DNA from: Sphingopyxis sp. 113P3
GTDB lineage: Bacteria > Pseudomonadota > Alphaproteobacteria > Sphingomonadales > Sphingomonadaceae
Direction: 5' to 3'
NCBI RefSeq assembly: GCF_001278035.1
Contig: NZ_CP009452.1
Coordinates: 2,761,501-2,825,500, forward strand
DNA: 64,000 nt
Made by a program: the position numbers and the translations under genes. This document shows, piece by piece, positions 55,089-64,000 of the stretch (positions are counted from its first letter, which is position 1; every line of letters starts with the position of its first letter). A model generated the notes under the pieces. The model was given only the letters and a program-made list of their open reading frames with translations, did no database searches and had not been told where the DNA came from.

Positions 55089-55586
55089 GCAAAATCATCG
55101 GTTAGCTATGAAGGCGCGATAGTCTAGGCGGGCATGTCCTGCCTGCCGAAAGGCCCCCAGCCCAGACCCGGTGGGCGTAGAATGGCGCTTCCCTTTGGTT
55201 TGGGAATCCTTTGGTTGAAGGCCGTTCGGCTAGCCGCGTGCTTCGCGAATTGCGAACATGCGGCCTCGCCGCCGCCATGATGTAGCAGGTCAGAGCATAT
55301 CGGCGCGCCGATGCTCAGCGTCGCCGATCTGCCCCGATTTCGCTTTCGCCAAGATCGGGAGAGCTTTCGCGTCGACGCTCGCCCGCATCTCGTCGAACCC
55401 GTCACCTCCGAGCGGCATAGCGCAGGGGTCCGGGATGCGAGGGAAGTCGCCCCGGCCAGCGCCGCTGCCGGGCGAGCAAAGCGTCGCCATCGTACGGGAC
55501 TGGCTCGGCGCTGACCCGAACAATATCAAGCGGCTCATCGCCGCGAAAGTTCTGCAACCGACCGAAGATACGGTGTTCAATGCGAT
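55089..55586. other. 498-bp stretch right of the nested IS, no recognisable gene
   Basis: Several short open frames exist on both strands (for example 55258-55680 on plus with IVRDWLGADPNNIKRL, and 55290-55580 on minus), but none has a family I know, a ribosome site or good spacing, and the plus one runs into the DUF885 gene. It may be decayed coding sequence left beside the IS. Confidence 0.45.
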
Positions 55587-57233
55587 CTACCGCATGCCCC
55601 TGATTTCGTCGTCGCGGCCCGTCATTTCCCAGCGGATGAGCGAAATCGGGATTGATCCCGCTGCGCGAAAGCGGTCGTGAAAGGACTTGATGTCGAACTT
55701 TTCGCCCTCCTGCATCGCAACGTCCGCGAGCAGCTTTTCGAGTTCGACCTTGCCGATATAATAGCCGATCCCATAACCCGGCTGGCGCAGATAAAGTTCA
55801 ATATCGAACTGCGCGACTGCGTCGCCTTCCTCCATCCATTTGGGCGTACGCGCGATCAGCGAGGCATTGGCCTCCTTCCACGTCCATTCATTCGCTTGCA
55901 TTTTCAGTTCGGGCAGGATGCGCGCGGCGCGTTTCGCGCCCAATATATAGTCGATCTCGCGAGTCTTCGGCCGGTCTTCGAGCATCCCCGCCTGGAGGAT
56001 CATTTCCTCAAGATAAAAGGCCCAGCCTTCGTTGCGCATCCCGTTGACGAAGAAGAGTCGCGGCGCCCCCCGGACCGGACGTGTGTCGCGCGCCGCCTGC
56101 AGCGCGTCGAAAGCGTGGCCGGGCAGGTTGTGCGCCCGCAACGGCCGCCCGTCGCGGAATTCGGTCTGAAAAAAGAAATGCAGATGCAATGGCGGGTCGA
56201 ACAGTCCCGGCTTTGACGGGTCCTTTTCGAACGGGAATAGGTAGGGTCCTTCTTCCGGATCGTGCTGGACATAGTCAGGGATAGTGACCCAGTCACCATC
56301 GCGCAGGAACTTGAGCAGATCCTCGTCCTCCACCTTGCGCTTGGCGTCGAATTCGGCACGCGTCTGCACAGGCTCGGGCATCGCGATGCCGCGGTTGCGA
56401 TGCTCCTCGATCTTCAGAAAGGCGAGCTGGCGCTGATACTCGCGCTCGCCGATCACCGCGATCTCTTCGGGCGTGTAGGGAAGAAGAAGAACATTCTTCA
56501 GATACCAGGCATAATTCTCCCGGCCCACCCCGCCGTGCGCGGGAAGGTCGGCTTCGATGCTTTCTAGCCAGGCCTTGAAGCCGGCCGCCGCTGCCTGCGC
56601 GCGCTTCGCGGGTGCAACCAGCTCGGGCTGGACCTTCGCGGCGCGCGCGGCAAGTTCACCATAGACGTTCACCTCGACCTGCTTCTGCGCGATCCCGAGC
56701 CGCGCAAGATCGCCGCGCGGGTCCGTGAGATTCGCCCGCGCCTGTCGCAACATCTCTGGCACCGTTTCGAGCTGAGCCTTGAACTTCGCCAGGGCGTCAG
56801 CTTCAAGCGGCAGCTTCGGGATCGCGAGCGCGCCGTGCATTTTGGGTCCGAAGCCGAGATTGGTCGTGCTGTAGAAGGCCGGATCGTGCTTCCAGGGTTG
56901 AACGACCCGGTGCTGAAATTCGAGCCCTCGCATTTCGGCAAGCACGACCATATAGTCCACGCGCTGGGCGATCGGCCACGCTGAGTCATCGATCGCCTTC
57001 AACCGCGCCGCGAATGTCTTGAGCCCGGCATGATGGCGGGCCATCGCCGAAGGCGAATAATCGGGTACGCCATTAACCATCGGCGGTGGAACAAAGGCGC
57101 GGAACTCCTCGTAGAGCGCGAGCAACGCATCATAGCCAGACGTCGCTGCTTGGGTTTGCGCGGCTAGCGGAAACGGAGCAGCCAGTGTCAGCAAGCTTGC
57201 AGTCATCAGCGCGGCGGCCGCACGCATTTTCAT
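55587..57233 (-). CDS. DUF885-family exported protein
   Basis: About 548 residues. A signal peptide (MRAAAALMTASLLTLAAPFPLAAQ) predicts the periplasm. DUF885 features are RVDYMVVLAEMRGLEF, the central LLLPYTPEEIAVIGEREY, NEGWAFYLEEM and LYLRQPGYGIGYYIGKVELEKL. Members resemble zinc carboxypeptidases, but the usual HE..PGH motif is altered here to HNLPGH, so peptidase activity is doubtful. GTG further upstream is in frame; the ATG of MKMRAAA gives a clean signal peptide. It follows the aminotransferase by 49 bases. Confidence 0.82.
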   Translation of the reverse strand: MKMRAAAALMTASLLTLAAPFPLAAQTQAATSGYDALLALYEEFRAFVPPPMVNGVPDYSPSAMARHHAGLKTFAARLKAIDDSAWPIAQRVDYMVVLAEMRGLEFQHRVVQPWKHDPAFYSTTNLGFGPKMHGALAIPKLPLEADALAKFKAQLETVPEMLRQARANLTDPRGDLARLGIAQKQVEVNVYGELAARAAKVQPELVAPAKRAQAAAAGFKAWLESIEADLPAHGGVGRENYAWYLKNVLLLPYTPEEIAVIGEREYQRQLAFLKIEEHRNRGIAMPEPVQTRAEFDAKRKVEDEDLLKFLRDGDWVTIPDYVQHDPEEGPYLFPFEKDPSKPGLFDPPLHLHFFFQTEFRDGRPLRAHNLPGHAFDALQAARDTRPVRGAPRLFFVNGMRNEGWAFYLEEMILQAGMLEDRPKTREIDYILGAKRAARILPELKMQANEWTWKEANASLIARTPKWMEEGDAVAQFDIELYLRQPGYGIGYYIGKVELEKLLADVAMQEGEKFDIKSFHDRFRAAGSIPISLIRWEMTGRDDEIRGMR

Positions 57234-57282
57234 CTTCAAAGCCTGTCTCCCGAACGAAAAGTCCCTTGCCTGCACCCGATGG

Positions 57283-58452
57283 TCAGAGCGCGTTGAAGAA
57301 GCGAGTTAACCGCCCCATCGCCTCGGTCACCCGCGCTTCGGATTCCGAGCCGAAGCAAATCCGCAGATGTCCCTCGCCTCCCGCGCCGTAAAAGCTGCCC
57401 GATTCCACCACCACGTGCGCTTGCTTGAGGATCGCCATTGCCAGTTCGTGCGACGAACGCCCTGTGGCACGGATATCGGGAAAGGCATAGATGGTGCCCT
57501 CGGGCTCGGGACACGTCACGCCAGGCATCTGGTTTAGCGCCTGCACAACGATGTCGCGCTTGCGTCGATCCGCCTCCACCATCGCCAGCATCGCATCGGG
57601 CGGTCCTTCGATCGCTGCACGCCCGCCTTCCTGGATGAAGACATTGACATGCGTCACGTCGGTCATCGTGATCTGCATAATCGCCGGCATCAGCCGCGCG
57701 TCGGCGGTCAGATAGCCAAGGCGCCAGCCATCCATCGAATAGGCCTTGGTGAATGCAAAGCAGCTGATCGTGCGTTCCCGCATACCGGGCAGGCTCGCGA
57801 TGCTGATATGCTCGACCCCGCCATAGGTGATATATTCATACACCTCGTCCGACAGCACGAGCAAATCATGCTCGATCGCAAGATCGGCAACATTTTGCAG
57901 TTCCGCGCGGCTATACACGCGGCCCGTCGGGTTAGCCGGATTGATGAGCACGATCATCCGGGTCTTATCAGTGATTTTCGCGGCGATTTTTTCTTTGGAG
58001 ATTGCGAAATTATTCGCCTTGTCGAGCTCGGCGATCACGACTTTGCCACCAGCCAGTTCCGTCTTGCCGATATGCTGGGGATAATAGGGGTCGAGCAGAA
58101 TGACCTCGTCCCCCGGATCGATAGCGGCCATGAAGGCGGCGAAGGAGGCATGGGTCAGCCCATTTGTCACGAGGATCTCATCAACGCCGTAGTCGAGCCC
58201 GTTGAAGCTTTTCAGCTTCTTTGCCAGCGACTGGCGGAACGAGAGCGTGCCGCGAAAATCGCCATAGTGAACGATCCCTGCATCGAGCGCGGCCTTCACC
58301 GCCTCCTTGACGTGCAAGGGGGTGTCGGCATGTGGACGCCCGAACTCGAGGTGGATCAGGTCCGCGCCCGCAGCGTCGAGCTGCGCCGCCTCTTCGTACA
58401 TGCCGAAGCTTTTCTTAGACCCCGCCGTCAGGCGCTGTGCCGGCCACTTCAT
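57283..58452 (-). CDS. Class I/II pyridoxal-phosphate aminotransferase
   Basis: 389 residues from MKWPAQRLTAG. The PLP Lys is in FAFTKAYSMDGWRLGY; INPANPTGRVYS, LSDEVYEYITYGG and the C-terminal GHLRICFGSE are fold type I marks. It is close to aspartate or aromatic aminotransferases, but the substrate is not readable. It diverges from the catabolic operon across a 140-base gap with the large palindrome, so it may share regulation with it. Confidence 0.88.
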   Translation of the reverse strand: MKWPAQRLTAGSKKSFGMYEEAAQLDAAGADLIHLEFGRPHADTPLHVKEAVKAALDAGIVHYGDFRGTLSFRQSLAKKLKSFNGLDYGVDEILVTNGLTHASFAAFMAAIDPGDEVILLDPYYPQHIGKTELAGGKVVIAELDKANNFAISKEKIAAKITDKTRMIVLINPANPTGRVYSRAELQNVADLAIEHDLLVLSDEVYEYITYGGVEHISIASLPGMRERTISCFAFTKAYSMDGWRLGYLTADARLMPAIMQITMTDVTHVNVFIQEGGRAAIEGPPDAMLAMVEADRRKRDIVVQALNQMPGVTCPEPEGTIYAFPDIRATGRSSHELAMAILKQAHVVVESGSFYGAGGEGHLRICFGSESEARVTEAMGRLTRFFNAL

Positions 58453-58509
58453 AAATCTGGACCTCCGGATGCTTGCCATACACGTGAATAATTGTGTGAT
58501 ACAGGATAT

Positions 58510-58535
58510 TTCAAGCCTAAAATTTTAGGATTGAA
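58510..58535. promoter_or_regulatory. 26-bp near-perfect palindrome, likely MarR operator
   Basis: TTCAA, one base, CCTAAAATTTTAGG, one base, TTGAA: every position pairs except the two single bases. It sits in the divergent gap, 58 bases from each start codon side. A MarR gene is third in the operon to the right. The site would let one dimer control both directions. Confidence 0.65.
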
Positions 58536-58592
58536 GCATTTTGCTGCGCTGGTTATGAATCGCGCCATCGGTCAATGCCATGGAGTCGCCCA

Positions 58593-60893
58593 GTGAGGAT
58601 CGCATGTGTCGGAGGCGGGCCGGCGGGCCTGTATTTCGCAATTTCGATGAAGCTGCGCGAACCCGCGCACAGTATCGACGTCTTTGAGCGCAACAGGCCT
58701 GATGACACTTTTGGCTGGGGCGTCGTCTTTTCCGATCAGACGGTCGAGAACCTGATGGCGAACGACCCCGTCAGCGGCGCGACGATCCGCGATGAATTCG
58801 CACATTGGGACGATATCGACGTCCATATTCACGGCGAATGTATTCGCTCCTCGGGGCACGGTTTCATCGGCATCGGGCGCAAGCGCCTCCTTGCGATCCT
58901 TCAAGACCGCGCCCGCGAGCTCGGCATCGCGCTGCATTTTGAATATGAAGCGAGCGCAGACCTCGCCGATTGGGCCGATTACGATCTGGTAATAGCCGCC
59001 GACGGAGCGAACAGCCGGATTCGAAGCGCGCATTCCGAGTTTTTCGACGTCGATATCGAGGTCCGCAAAAACAAGTTCTTCTGGTTCGGGACTTCGAAGC
59101 AATTCGACGCGTTCACCTTTGCCTTCGAACGCACCGAAGCGGGCTGGGTATGGGCGCACGCCTATCGTTTCGATGACGAACTTTCCACCTTCATCGTCGA
59201 GATGGAGCCCGAGACTTGGACAGGGCTCGGCCTCGACAAGATGGACCAGCCTGAAGCGATTGCGCTGTGCGAAACCATCTTTGCGCGCCATCTGGACGGC
59301 AATCCGCTGATGTCGAATGCCGCCCACCTGCCCGGTCCGCAGGCTTGGCTCAACTTCCGGCGCATCATTACCGGGCGCTGGTCGTACCATAAGTTCATAC
59401 TCCTCGGCGACGCAGCACACACCGCCCATTTCTCGATCGGGTCGGGCACGAAGCTCGCGCTCGAAGATGCGATCAAGCTCGCCGAAGTGTTGAGCCGCCC
59501 GGGGCTGAGCCGCGCTGAAGCACTCGATGAATACCAAGCCGAGCGCAGTATCGAGGTGCTGAAACTGCAGAACAGCGCCCGCAACTCGACCGAGTGGTTC
59601 GAGACCCTGGACCGTTATCTGCCCTTCGAGCCCATTCAGTTCGCCTACTCCCTGCTCACACGTTCGCAGCGTGTAAGCCATGAGAATCTGCGGCTTCGTG
59701 ACAGAAGCTGGCTTGAAAGCGTCGAGCGCTGGTTTCAGTCACGCGCGCCAGGCGGACGCGACGAGGGTGCGCCGCCGATGTTCGCGCCGTACAAGCTGCG
59801 CGAAATGGTCATCGAAAACCGGATCGTCGTCTCGCCGATGGCGATGTATTGCGCGACGGACGGCACGCCGGGCGACTTTCATTTCGTCCACTATGGCGCG
59901 CGCGCGCAGGGCGGCGCAGGGCTCGTCTATACGGAGATGACCTGCGTGTCGCCCGAAGCGCGGATCACGCCTGGCTGCCCCGGAATGTACGCGCCAGAAC
60001 ATGTCGCCGCCTGGCGCCGTATCACCGAGTTCGTGCACCGCGAAAGCAAGGCAAAGATCTGCCTTCAGCTGGGCCACTCGGGCGCCAAGGGGTCTACCAA
60101 AGTCGGCTGGGAGGGGATGGACGAGCCACTCGACGAGGGCAATTGGCCCCTCATCGCCGCCTCCGACGTGGCGTGGAGCCCAGGCAACCAGACGCCGCGG
60201 GCTATGAGCCGAGACGATATGACCATGGTGCGCGAGCAGTTTGTGGATGCAACGAAAATGGCGATCGATGCCGGCTTCGATATGGTCGAAATGCACGCCG
60301 CCCACGGATATCTTCTGTCAAGCTTCATCACCCCCCTCCTTAACCGGCGCTCCGACGAATATGGCGGGTGCCTTGAAAACCGGCTGCGCTTCCCGCTCGA
60401 GGTGTTTGCCGCGATGCGCGCCGTCTGGCCCGCCGAACGGCCGATGTCGGTGCGCATCTCCGCCAATGACTGGATGGGCGATGCGGGCGTGACTCCCGAC
60501 GAGGCAGTGCTGATCGCGCAGGCGTTCGATGCCGCAGGTGCCGACCTGATCGACGTCTCCGCGGGCCAGACCTGGGCCGATTGCAAGCCCGTCTACGGCC
60601 GCATGTTCCAGACCCCTTTCGCCGATCAGATACGCAACGAGGCGCGAGTATCGACGATGGCGGTCGGTAACATCTTCGAGACGGACCACGCCAATTCGAT
60701 CCTCGCTGCCGGCCGCGCCGATCTGGTCGCGATCGGGCGTCCGCACATGATCGACCCCATGTGGACACTGCGCGCGGCGGCGCAGCACGACTATCACGGC
60801 GCTGCGGTACCGCCGGGGTACCGGAACGGGTTCAGCCAGCTCGCACGCAATATGAAGCGCGCGGCTGAACAGGAAGCGGCGTGGAGAGGGTAG
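58593..60893 (+). CDS. Fused flavin monooxygenase / Old Yellow Enzyme (salicylyl-CoA 5-hydroxylase or 2-aminobenzoyl-CoA monooxygenase/reductase type)
   Basis: 766 residues from GTG with GGAG seven bases before; a further ATG is 18 bases upstream. Domain 1 (1-380) is a group A FAD monooxygenase: [55 protein letters not shown]. Domain 2 (from [10 protein letters not shown]) is an FMN enzyme of the OYE family: [49 protein letters not shown]. The fusion is known for hydroxylating aryl-CoA thioesters; with a reductase half it also dearomatises 2-aminobenzoyl-CoA. The next gene starts directly after its stop. Confidence 0.9.
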   Translation: MRIACVGGGPAGLYFAISMKLREPAHSIDVFERNRPDDTFGWGVVFSDQTVENLMANDPVSGATIRDEFAHWDDIDVHIHGECIRSSGHGFIGIGRKRLLAILQDRARELGIALHFEYEASADLADWADYDLVIAADGANSRIRSAHSEFFDVDIEVRKNKFFWFGTSKQFDAFTFAFERTEAGWVWAHAYRFDDELSTFIVEMEPETWTGLGLDKMDQPEAIALCETIFARHLDGNPLMSNAAHLPGPQAWLNFRRIITGRWSYHKFILLGDAAHTAHFSIGSGTKLALEDAIKLAEVLSRPGLSRAEALDEYQAERSIEVLKLQNSARNSTEWFETLDRYLPFEPIQFAYSLLTRSQRVSHENLRLRDRSWLESVERWFQSRAPGGRDEGAPPMFAPYKLREMVIENRIVVSPMAMYCATDGTPGDFHFVHYGARAQGGAGLVYTEMTCVSPEARITPGCPGMYAPEHVAAWRRITEFVHRESKAKICLQLGHSGAKGSTKVGWEGMDEPLDEGNWPLIAASDVAWSPGNQTPRAMSRDDMTMVREQFVDATKMAIDAGFDMVEMHAAHGYLLSSFITPLLNRRSDEYGGCLENRLRFPLEVFAAMRAVWPAERPMSVRISANDWMGDAGVTPDEAVLIAQAFDAAGADLIDVSAGQTWADCKPVYGRMFQTPFADQIRNEARVSTMAVGNIFETDHANSILAAGRADLVAIGRPHMIDPMWTLRAAAQHDYHGAAVPPGYRNGFSQLARNMKRAAEQEAAWRG

Positions 60894-61655
60894 ATGCGGC
60901 TGAAGGACATGCATGCTGTCGTTACCGGCGGAGGATCGGGGATCGGGGCCGCGGTCGCTCGCGCGCTCGCCGCCGAGGGTGCGCGGCTGACGCTGGTCGG
61001 TCGGCGGCGTGAGGCGCTGGAGGCCACTGCAGCCACTTTGCCGGGCGCTTGTGTCGCACCCGCGGACGTTGTCGACCGCGCCGCGATCGATGACGCTTTT
61101 GCAGCAGCGCGCGATGCGCATGGCCCCATCAAGATCCTCGTCAACAACGCCGGCATTGCGCCCAGCGCACCTTTCGCCCGCGTCAGCGCCGAAACATGGC
61201 GCGCGACCATGGCGGTCAATCTCGACGCGCTCCTCCACTGCTGCCAGTCGGCCCTGCCCGACCTGTTGGCCGCAGAAGCCGGCCGCATCGTCACCGTCGC
61301 CTCGACCGCTGGCGTGAAGGGCTACGCCTATACCGCTCCATATGTGGCATCGAAGCATGGCGCGATCGGACTGATGCGCGCGCTCGCTGCCGAATATGCC
61401 GCTACCGGCTTGACCGCCAACGCCGTGTGCCCGGGCTTCACCGACACCGATATCGTTGGAGAGGCAGTAGCGAACATCCGGCTGAAAACAGGCCGCAGCG
61501 AAGCGGATGCGCTCACCGAGTTGACGCGCTTCAACCCGCAGAAGCGGCTGATCGATCCGGCGGAGGTGGCCGAAGCGGTCCTGTGGCTCTGCCTCCCGGC
61601 CAGCCGGTCGGTCACAGGTCAAGCAGTGATGATCGCGGGCGGGGAAGTGATGTGA
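60894..61655 (+). CDS. SDR-family oxidoreductase (3-hydroxyacyl-CoA dehydrogenase-like)
   Basis: 253 residues. TGGGSGIG (11-18), [13 protein letters not shown], catalytic Ser in [22 protein letters not shown] with YxxxK, and the end [13 protein letters not shown] are classical SDR. It begins at the base after the monooxygenase stop. In aryl-CoA routes the SDR would oxidise a hydroxyacyl-CoA or dihydro intermediate. Its stop overlaps the MarR gene (ATGTGA). Confidence 0.87.
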   Translation: MRLKDMHAVVTGGGSGIGAAVARALAAEGARLTLVGRRREALEATAATLPGACVAPADVVDRAAIDDAFAAARDAHGPIKILVNNAGIAPSAPFARVSAETWRATMAVNLDALLHCCQSALPDLLAAEAGRIVTVASTAGVKGYAYTAPYVASKHGAIGLMRALAAEYAATGLTANAVCPGFTDTDIVGEAVANIRLKTGRSEADALTELTRFNPQKRLIDPAEVAEAVLWLCLPASRSVTGQAVMIAGGEVM

Positions 61656-62149
61656 CCGAGCGGAGAGCCATTCGCGAAAAGCACGAGGGCGCGCTCGACG
61701 ATCGCGGCAACGTCCGGCTGTGGCTGCGACTGCTGACGTGTACAACGGTGATCGAAAAACGCCTCAAGCGCCGCTTCGCCGACCAATATGGCATCACGCT
61801 GCCGCGCTTCGACGTCATGGCGGCGCTAGACCGCCACCCCGAGGGGATGACGATGGGGCAATTGTCGCAGGCGCTGCTGGTCTCAAATGGCAATGTTACC
61901 GGCGTCGTGCAGGCGCTGCTGCGCGACCGCTATCTCAGTATTGCGCCCTCCCCCACCGACGGCCGGGCGTCCATCGTCCGGCTGACCCCGCTCGGGCAGG
62001 ACTGCTTCAGCGGTCTTGCCGAGGCGCATCACGAATGGGTCGACACGATGCTGGGCAACCTCACGGGCGATCAGCGCGCGGCGCTCTTCAATCTTCTCGG
62101 CGCGCTCAAGGATTCGCTCGCCGCCGACAATGGAAAGGAACAGCCATGA
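61652..62149 (+). CDS. MarR-family transcriptional regulator
   Basis: 165 residues from GTG overlapping the SDR stop. The winged helix is seen in [60 protein letters not shown], the wing being DGRASIV. MarR proteins release DNA on binding a phenolic or aryl-CoA ligand; here the likely ligand is the operon's CoA substrate and the likely operator the palindrome at 58510. Being inside the operon suggests self-control. Confidence 0.88.
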   Translation: MTERRAIREKHEGALDDRGNVRLWLRLLTCTTVIEKRLKRRFADQYGITLPRFDVMAALDRHPEGMTMGQLSQALLVSNGNVTGVVQALLRDRYLSIAPSPTDGRASIVRLTPLGQDCFSGLAEAHHEWVDTMLGNLTGDQRAALFNLLGALKDSLAADNGKEQP

Positions 62150-62955
62150 ATCCCGAAAACTTCCTGCCCGAACATTTCGGGTGGCGTTTCGACGGAGGCG
62201 TCGCAACGATTACGCTGAACCGTCCCGACCGCAAGAATCCCCTCACCTTCGAAAGCTATGCCGAATTGCGCGACACGTTTCGCGCTCTCGTCTACGCGCC
62301 CGAAGTGAAGGTCATCATCGTTACGGGCGCCGGCGGCAACTTCTCATCGGGCGGCGACGTCCACGAGATTATCGGCCCGCTTACGAAAATGCGGATGCCC
62401 GAACTGCTCAATTTCACGCGCATGACCGGTGATCTCGTCAAGGCGATGCGCGCGTGCCCACAACCGGTAATTGCGGCGATTGACGGTATCTGCGTCGGAG
62501 CTGGCGCTATCATAGCAATGGCCTCGGACATGCGCCTTGCGACCCCGCGGGCCAAGACGGCCTTCCTGTTCACGCGGGTCGGCCTTGCCGGCTGCGACAT
62601 GGGCGCATGCGCAATCCTCCCGCGCATTATCGGCCAGGGGCGCGCCTCGGACCTCCTGTACACCGGGCGCATGCTCAGCGCCGAAGAGGGCGAGCGGTGG
62701 GGCTTTCACAACCGCCTGGTCGAACCCGACGCGCTGCTCGAGGAGGCGACCAACCTAGCCCGCTCGCTCGCCGCAGGGCCCACTTTCGCACACGGCATCA
62801 CCAAGACTCAGCTCGGCATCGAATGGGCGGTCTCGGTCGAAACCGCGATTGAAATGGAAGCGCAGGCGCAGGCCATCTGCATGGCGACGAATGATTTCCG
62901 CCGCGCTTTCGAAGCCTTTGCGGACAAGCGCATCCCCGAGTTCGCAGGCGACTGA
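62146..62955 (+). CDS. Enoyl-CoA hydratase/isomerase-family protein (crotonase fold)
   Basis: 269 residues. The oxyanion segment [15 protein letters not shown] and [20 protein letters not shown] are crotonase marks. The two hydratase Glu are not where expected: [14 protein letters not shown] replaces the usual FGxPE...GxxPGxGG, leaving an Asp. So it may catalyse another crotonase-type step on a CoA thioester. ATGA overlap with the MarR gene and GGAAAGGA upstream show tight coupling. Confidence 0.86.
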   Translation: MNPENFLPEHFGWRFDGGVATITLNRPDRKNPLTFESYAELRDTFRALVYAPEVKVIIVTGAGGNFSSGGDVHEIIGPLTKMRMPELLNFTRMTGDLVKAMRACPQPVIAAIDGICVGAGAIIAMASDMRLATPRAKTAFLFTRVGLAGCDMGACAILPRIIGQGRASDLLYTGRMLSAEEGERWGFHNRLVEPDALLEEATNLARSLAAGPTFAHGITKTQLGIEWAVSVETAIEMEAQAQAICMATNDFRRAFEAFADKRIPEFAGD

Positions 62956-64000
62956 TGGCCGATCGCAGCTTCCTCGACTGGCCGTTCCTTGATGATGGCC
63001 ACCGCCGCCTCGCGATCGAGCTCGACGACTGGTGCTTGGCGAACATCACCCACCATCATTCGGGCGATATCGATGACGAATGCCGCGCGCTCGTTCGCGC
63101 GCTCGGCGACGCGGGCTGGCTGCGCTACTGCGTGCCGGCCGCCTATGGGGGGGTGCACGAAAGCATTGACATTCGCTCGCTCGCGCTGATCCGCGAAACT
63201 CTCGCGCGTCATTCGGGACTCGCCGACTTTGCGTTTGCGATGCAGGGGTTGGGATCGGGCACGATCAGCCTCTTCGGCACCGAGGCGCAGAAAACGGCCT
63301 ATCTGCCTGAGGTTGCCGCAGGGAGAAAGATCGCCGCCTTCGCCCTCACGGAGCCCGCGTCGGGGTCGGATGTCGCCTCGATGGAAACGACGGCGACACG
63401 CACCGCCGACGGATTTGTTGTCAATGGCGCCAAGACCTACATCTCGAATGGCGGCATTGCCGACTATTATGTTCTCTTCGCCCGCACGGGCGAAGCGCCC
63501 GGCGCGAGGGGCGTTTCGGCCTTCATCGTCGACGCCGACACGCCGGGGCTCGACGTGACCGATCGCATCGCCGTGATTGCGCCGCACCCGCTCGCGACGC
63601 TGACCTTCACCGACATGGCGCTCGCCGATACCGCGCTGCTCGGTGAGGCGGGGCGCGGCTTTGCGCAGGCGATGGCGACACTCGACATCTTTCGCACCAC
63701 CGTGGGCGCCGCTGCGCTCGGTTTCGCGCGCCGCGCACTCGACGAGGCGACCGCGCGCGCGCGAGTCCGCAAGCTGGGTTCGGCCACGCTCGCCGACAAT
63801 GCGATCACGCAATCAAAGCTCGCCGAAATGGTCCTCGACGTTGATACCTCGGCGCTTCTCATCTACCGCGCCGGCTGGCTCCGCGACGTGCGCGGAGAAC
63901 GAAACACCCGAGAAGCAGCGCTAGCAAAGCTTCATGCCACCGACAGCGCGCAGGCCGTGATCGACAAGGCGGTGCAGATATTCGGCGGGCTCGGCGTCAC
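62955..64000 (+). CDS. Acyl-CoA dehydrogenase, 3' end beyond the window
   Basis: 348 codons present, starting at an ATG that shares its A with the preceding [24 protein letters not shown] (FAD/substrate loop), [23 protein letters not shown] and QIFGGLGV at the window edge are acyl-CoA dehydrogenase motifs. The last 30 or so residues and the catalytic Glu region are cut off. Fifth gene of the operon; it would oxidise the CoA intermediate, passing electrons to ETF. Confidence 0.88.
   Translation, partial: MADRSFLDWPFLDDGHRRLAIELDDWCLANITHHHSGDIDDECRALVRALGDAGWLRYCVPAAYGGVHESIDIRSLALIRETLARHSGLADFAFAMQGLGSGTISLFGTEAQKTAYLPEVAAGRKIAAFALTEPASGSDVASMETTATRTADGFVVNGAKTYISNGGIADYYVLFARTGEAPGARGVSAFIVDADTPGLDVTDRIAVIAPHPLATLTFTDMALADTALLGEAGRGFAQAMATLDIFRTTVGAAALGFARRALDEATARARVRKLGSATLADNAITQSKLAEMVLDVDTSALLIYRAGWLRDVRGERNTREAALAKLHATDSAQAVIDKAVQIFGGLGV

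Noticed and set aside
58484..58509. Second dyad ATACAC...GTGT-AT beside the large palindrome
   Set aside because: Imperfect and short; could be part of a promoter but not strong enough to call.

Overview
The window is about 64 kb of a high-GC Gram-negative chromosome, most probably an alphaproteobacterium of the Sphingomonadales (Sphingopyxis/Sphingomonas-like). The assignment is inferred from three things: the alphaproteobacterial gene order uppS-cdsA-dxr-rseP-bamA, a cysteine-free L31, and an outer-membrane cluster that has bamA, skp and fabZ but no lpxD, lpxA or lpxB. Loss of lipid A genes fits sphingomonads, which carry glycosphingolipids instead of LPS. No taxonomic marker such as 16S rRNA is present.

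Layout. 1-7.7 kb holds housekeeping genes: a small lipoprotein, a GNAT enzyme, lepA, a siroheme synthase domain, lysA, a lysA-linked lipoprotein, argH and a lipoprotein thioredoxin. 7.8-10 kb is a two-gene acyl-CoA oxidation operon (SDR plus acyl-CoA dehydrogenase) behind an 18-bp palindrome. 10-20 kb is a minus-strand run for acylglycerol metabolism: HAD-PlsC fusion, PlsB, wax ester synthase/DGAT, patatin, monoacylglycerol lipase-like, membrane-anchored alpha/beta hydrolase, gpsA. 20-25.5 kb has a PHA-depolymerase-like hydrolase, another hydrolase, an MHS-family MFS transporter and an RhlE-type helicase.

25.5-27.9 kb is an accessory islet: a DprA-like protein and a phosphoribosyltransferase-like protein in one operon, read from a promoter whose spacer holds a GTTC-N7-GTTC motif, the alphaproteobacterial LexA box. 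This resembles the ShosTA anti-phage toxin-antitoxin pairing and is the most interesting system in the window. glpK follows on the other strand.

29-41 kb is the conserved translation/envelope cluster (rpsB, tsf, pyrH, frr, uppS, cdsA, dxr, rseP, bamA, skp, fabZ) plus rpmE. 41-52 kb has pssA-psd (phosphatidylethanolamine synthesis), icd, a KefB-type antiporter, an M16 peptidase, a nitrilase-family amidase, a Nudix hydrolase and a DUF4126 protein.

52.3-55.1 kb is a tRNA-Thr(CGT) followed at once by two nested copies of one 1305-bp ISL3-family insertion sequence. The inner copy is intact and splits the transposase of the outer; both have 8-bp target duplications and the copies differ at only three bases that I could find.

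55.6-64 kb has a DUF885 protein, a class I aminotransferase and, divergently, a catabolic operon: a fused flavin monooxygenase/Old-Yellow-Enzyme protein of the salicylyl-CoA 5-hydroxylase / 2-aminobenzoyl-CoA monooxygenase-reductase type, an SDR, a MarR regulator, an enoyl-CoA hydratase-like protein and an acyl-CoA dehydrogenase cut by the window end. A 26-bp near-perfect palindrome in the divergent gap is a likely MarR operator.
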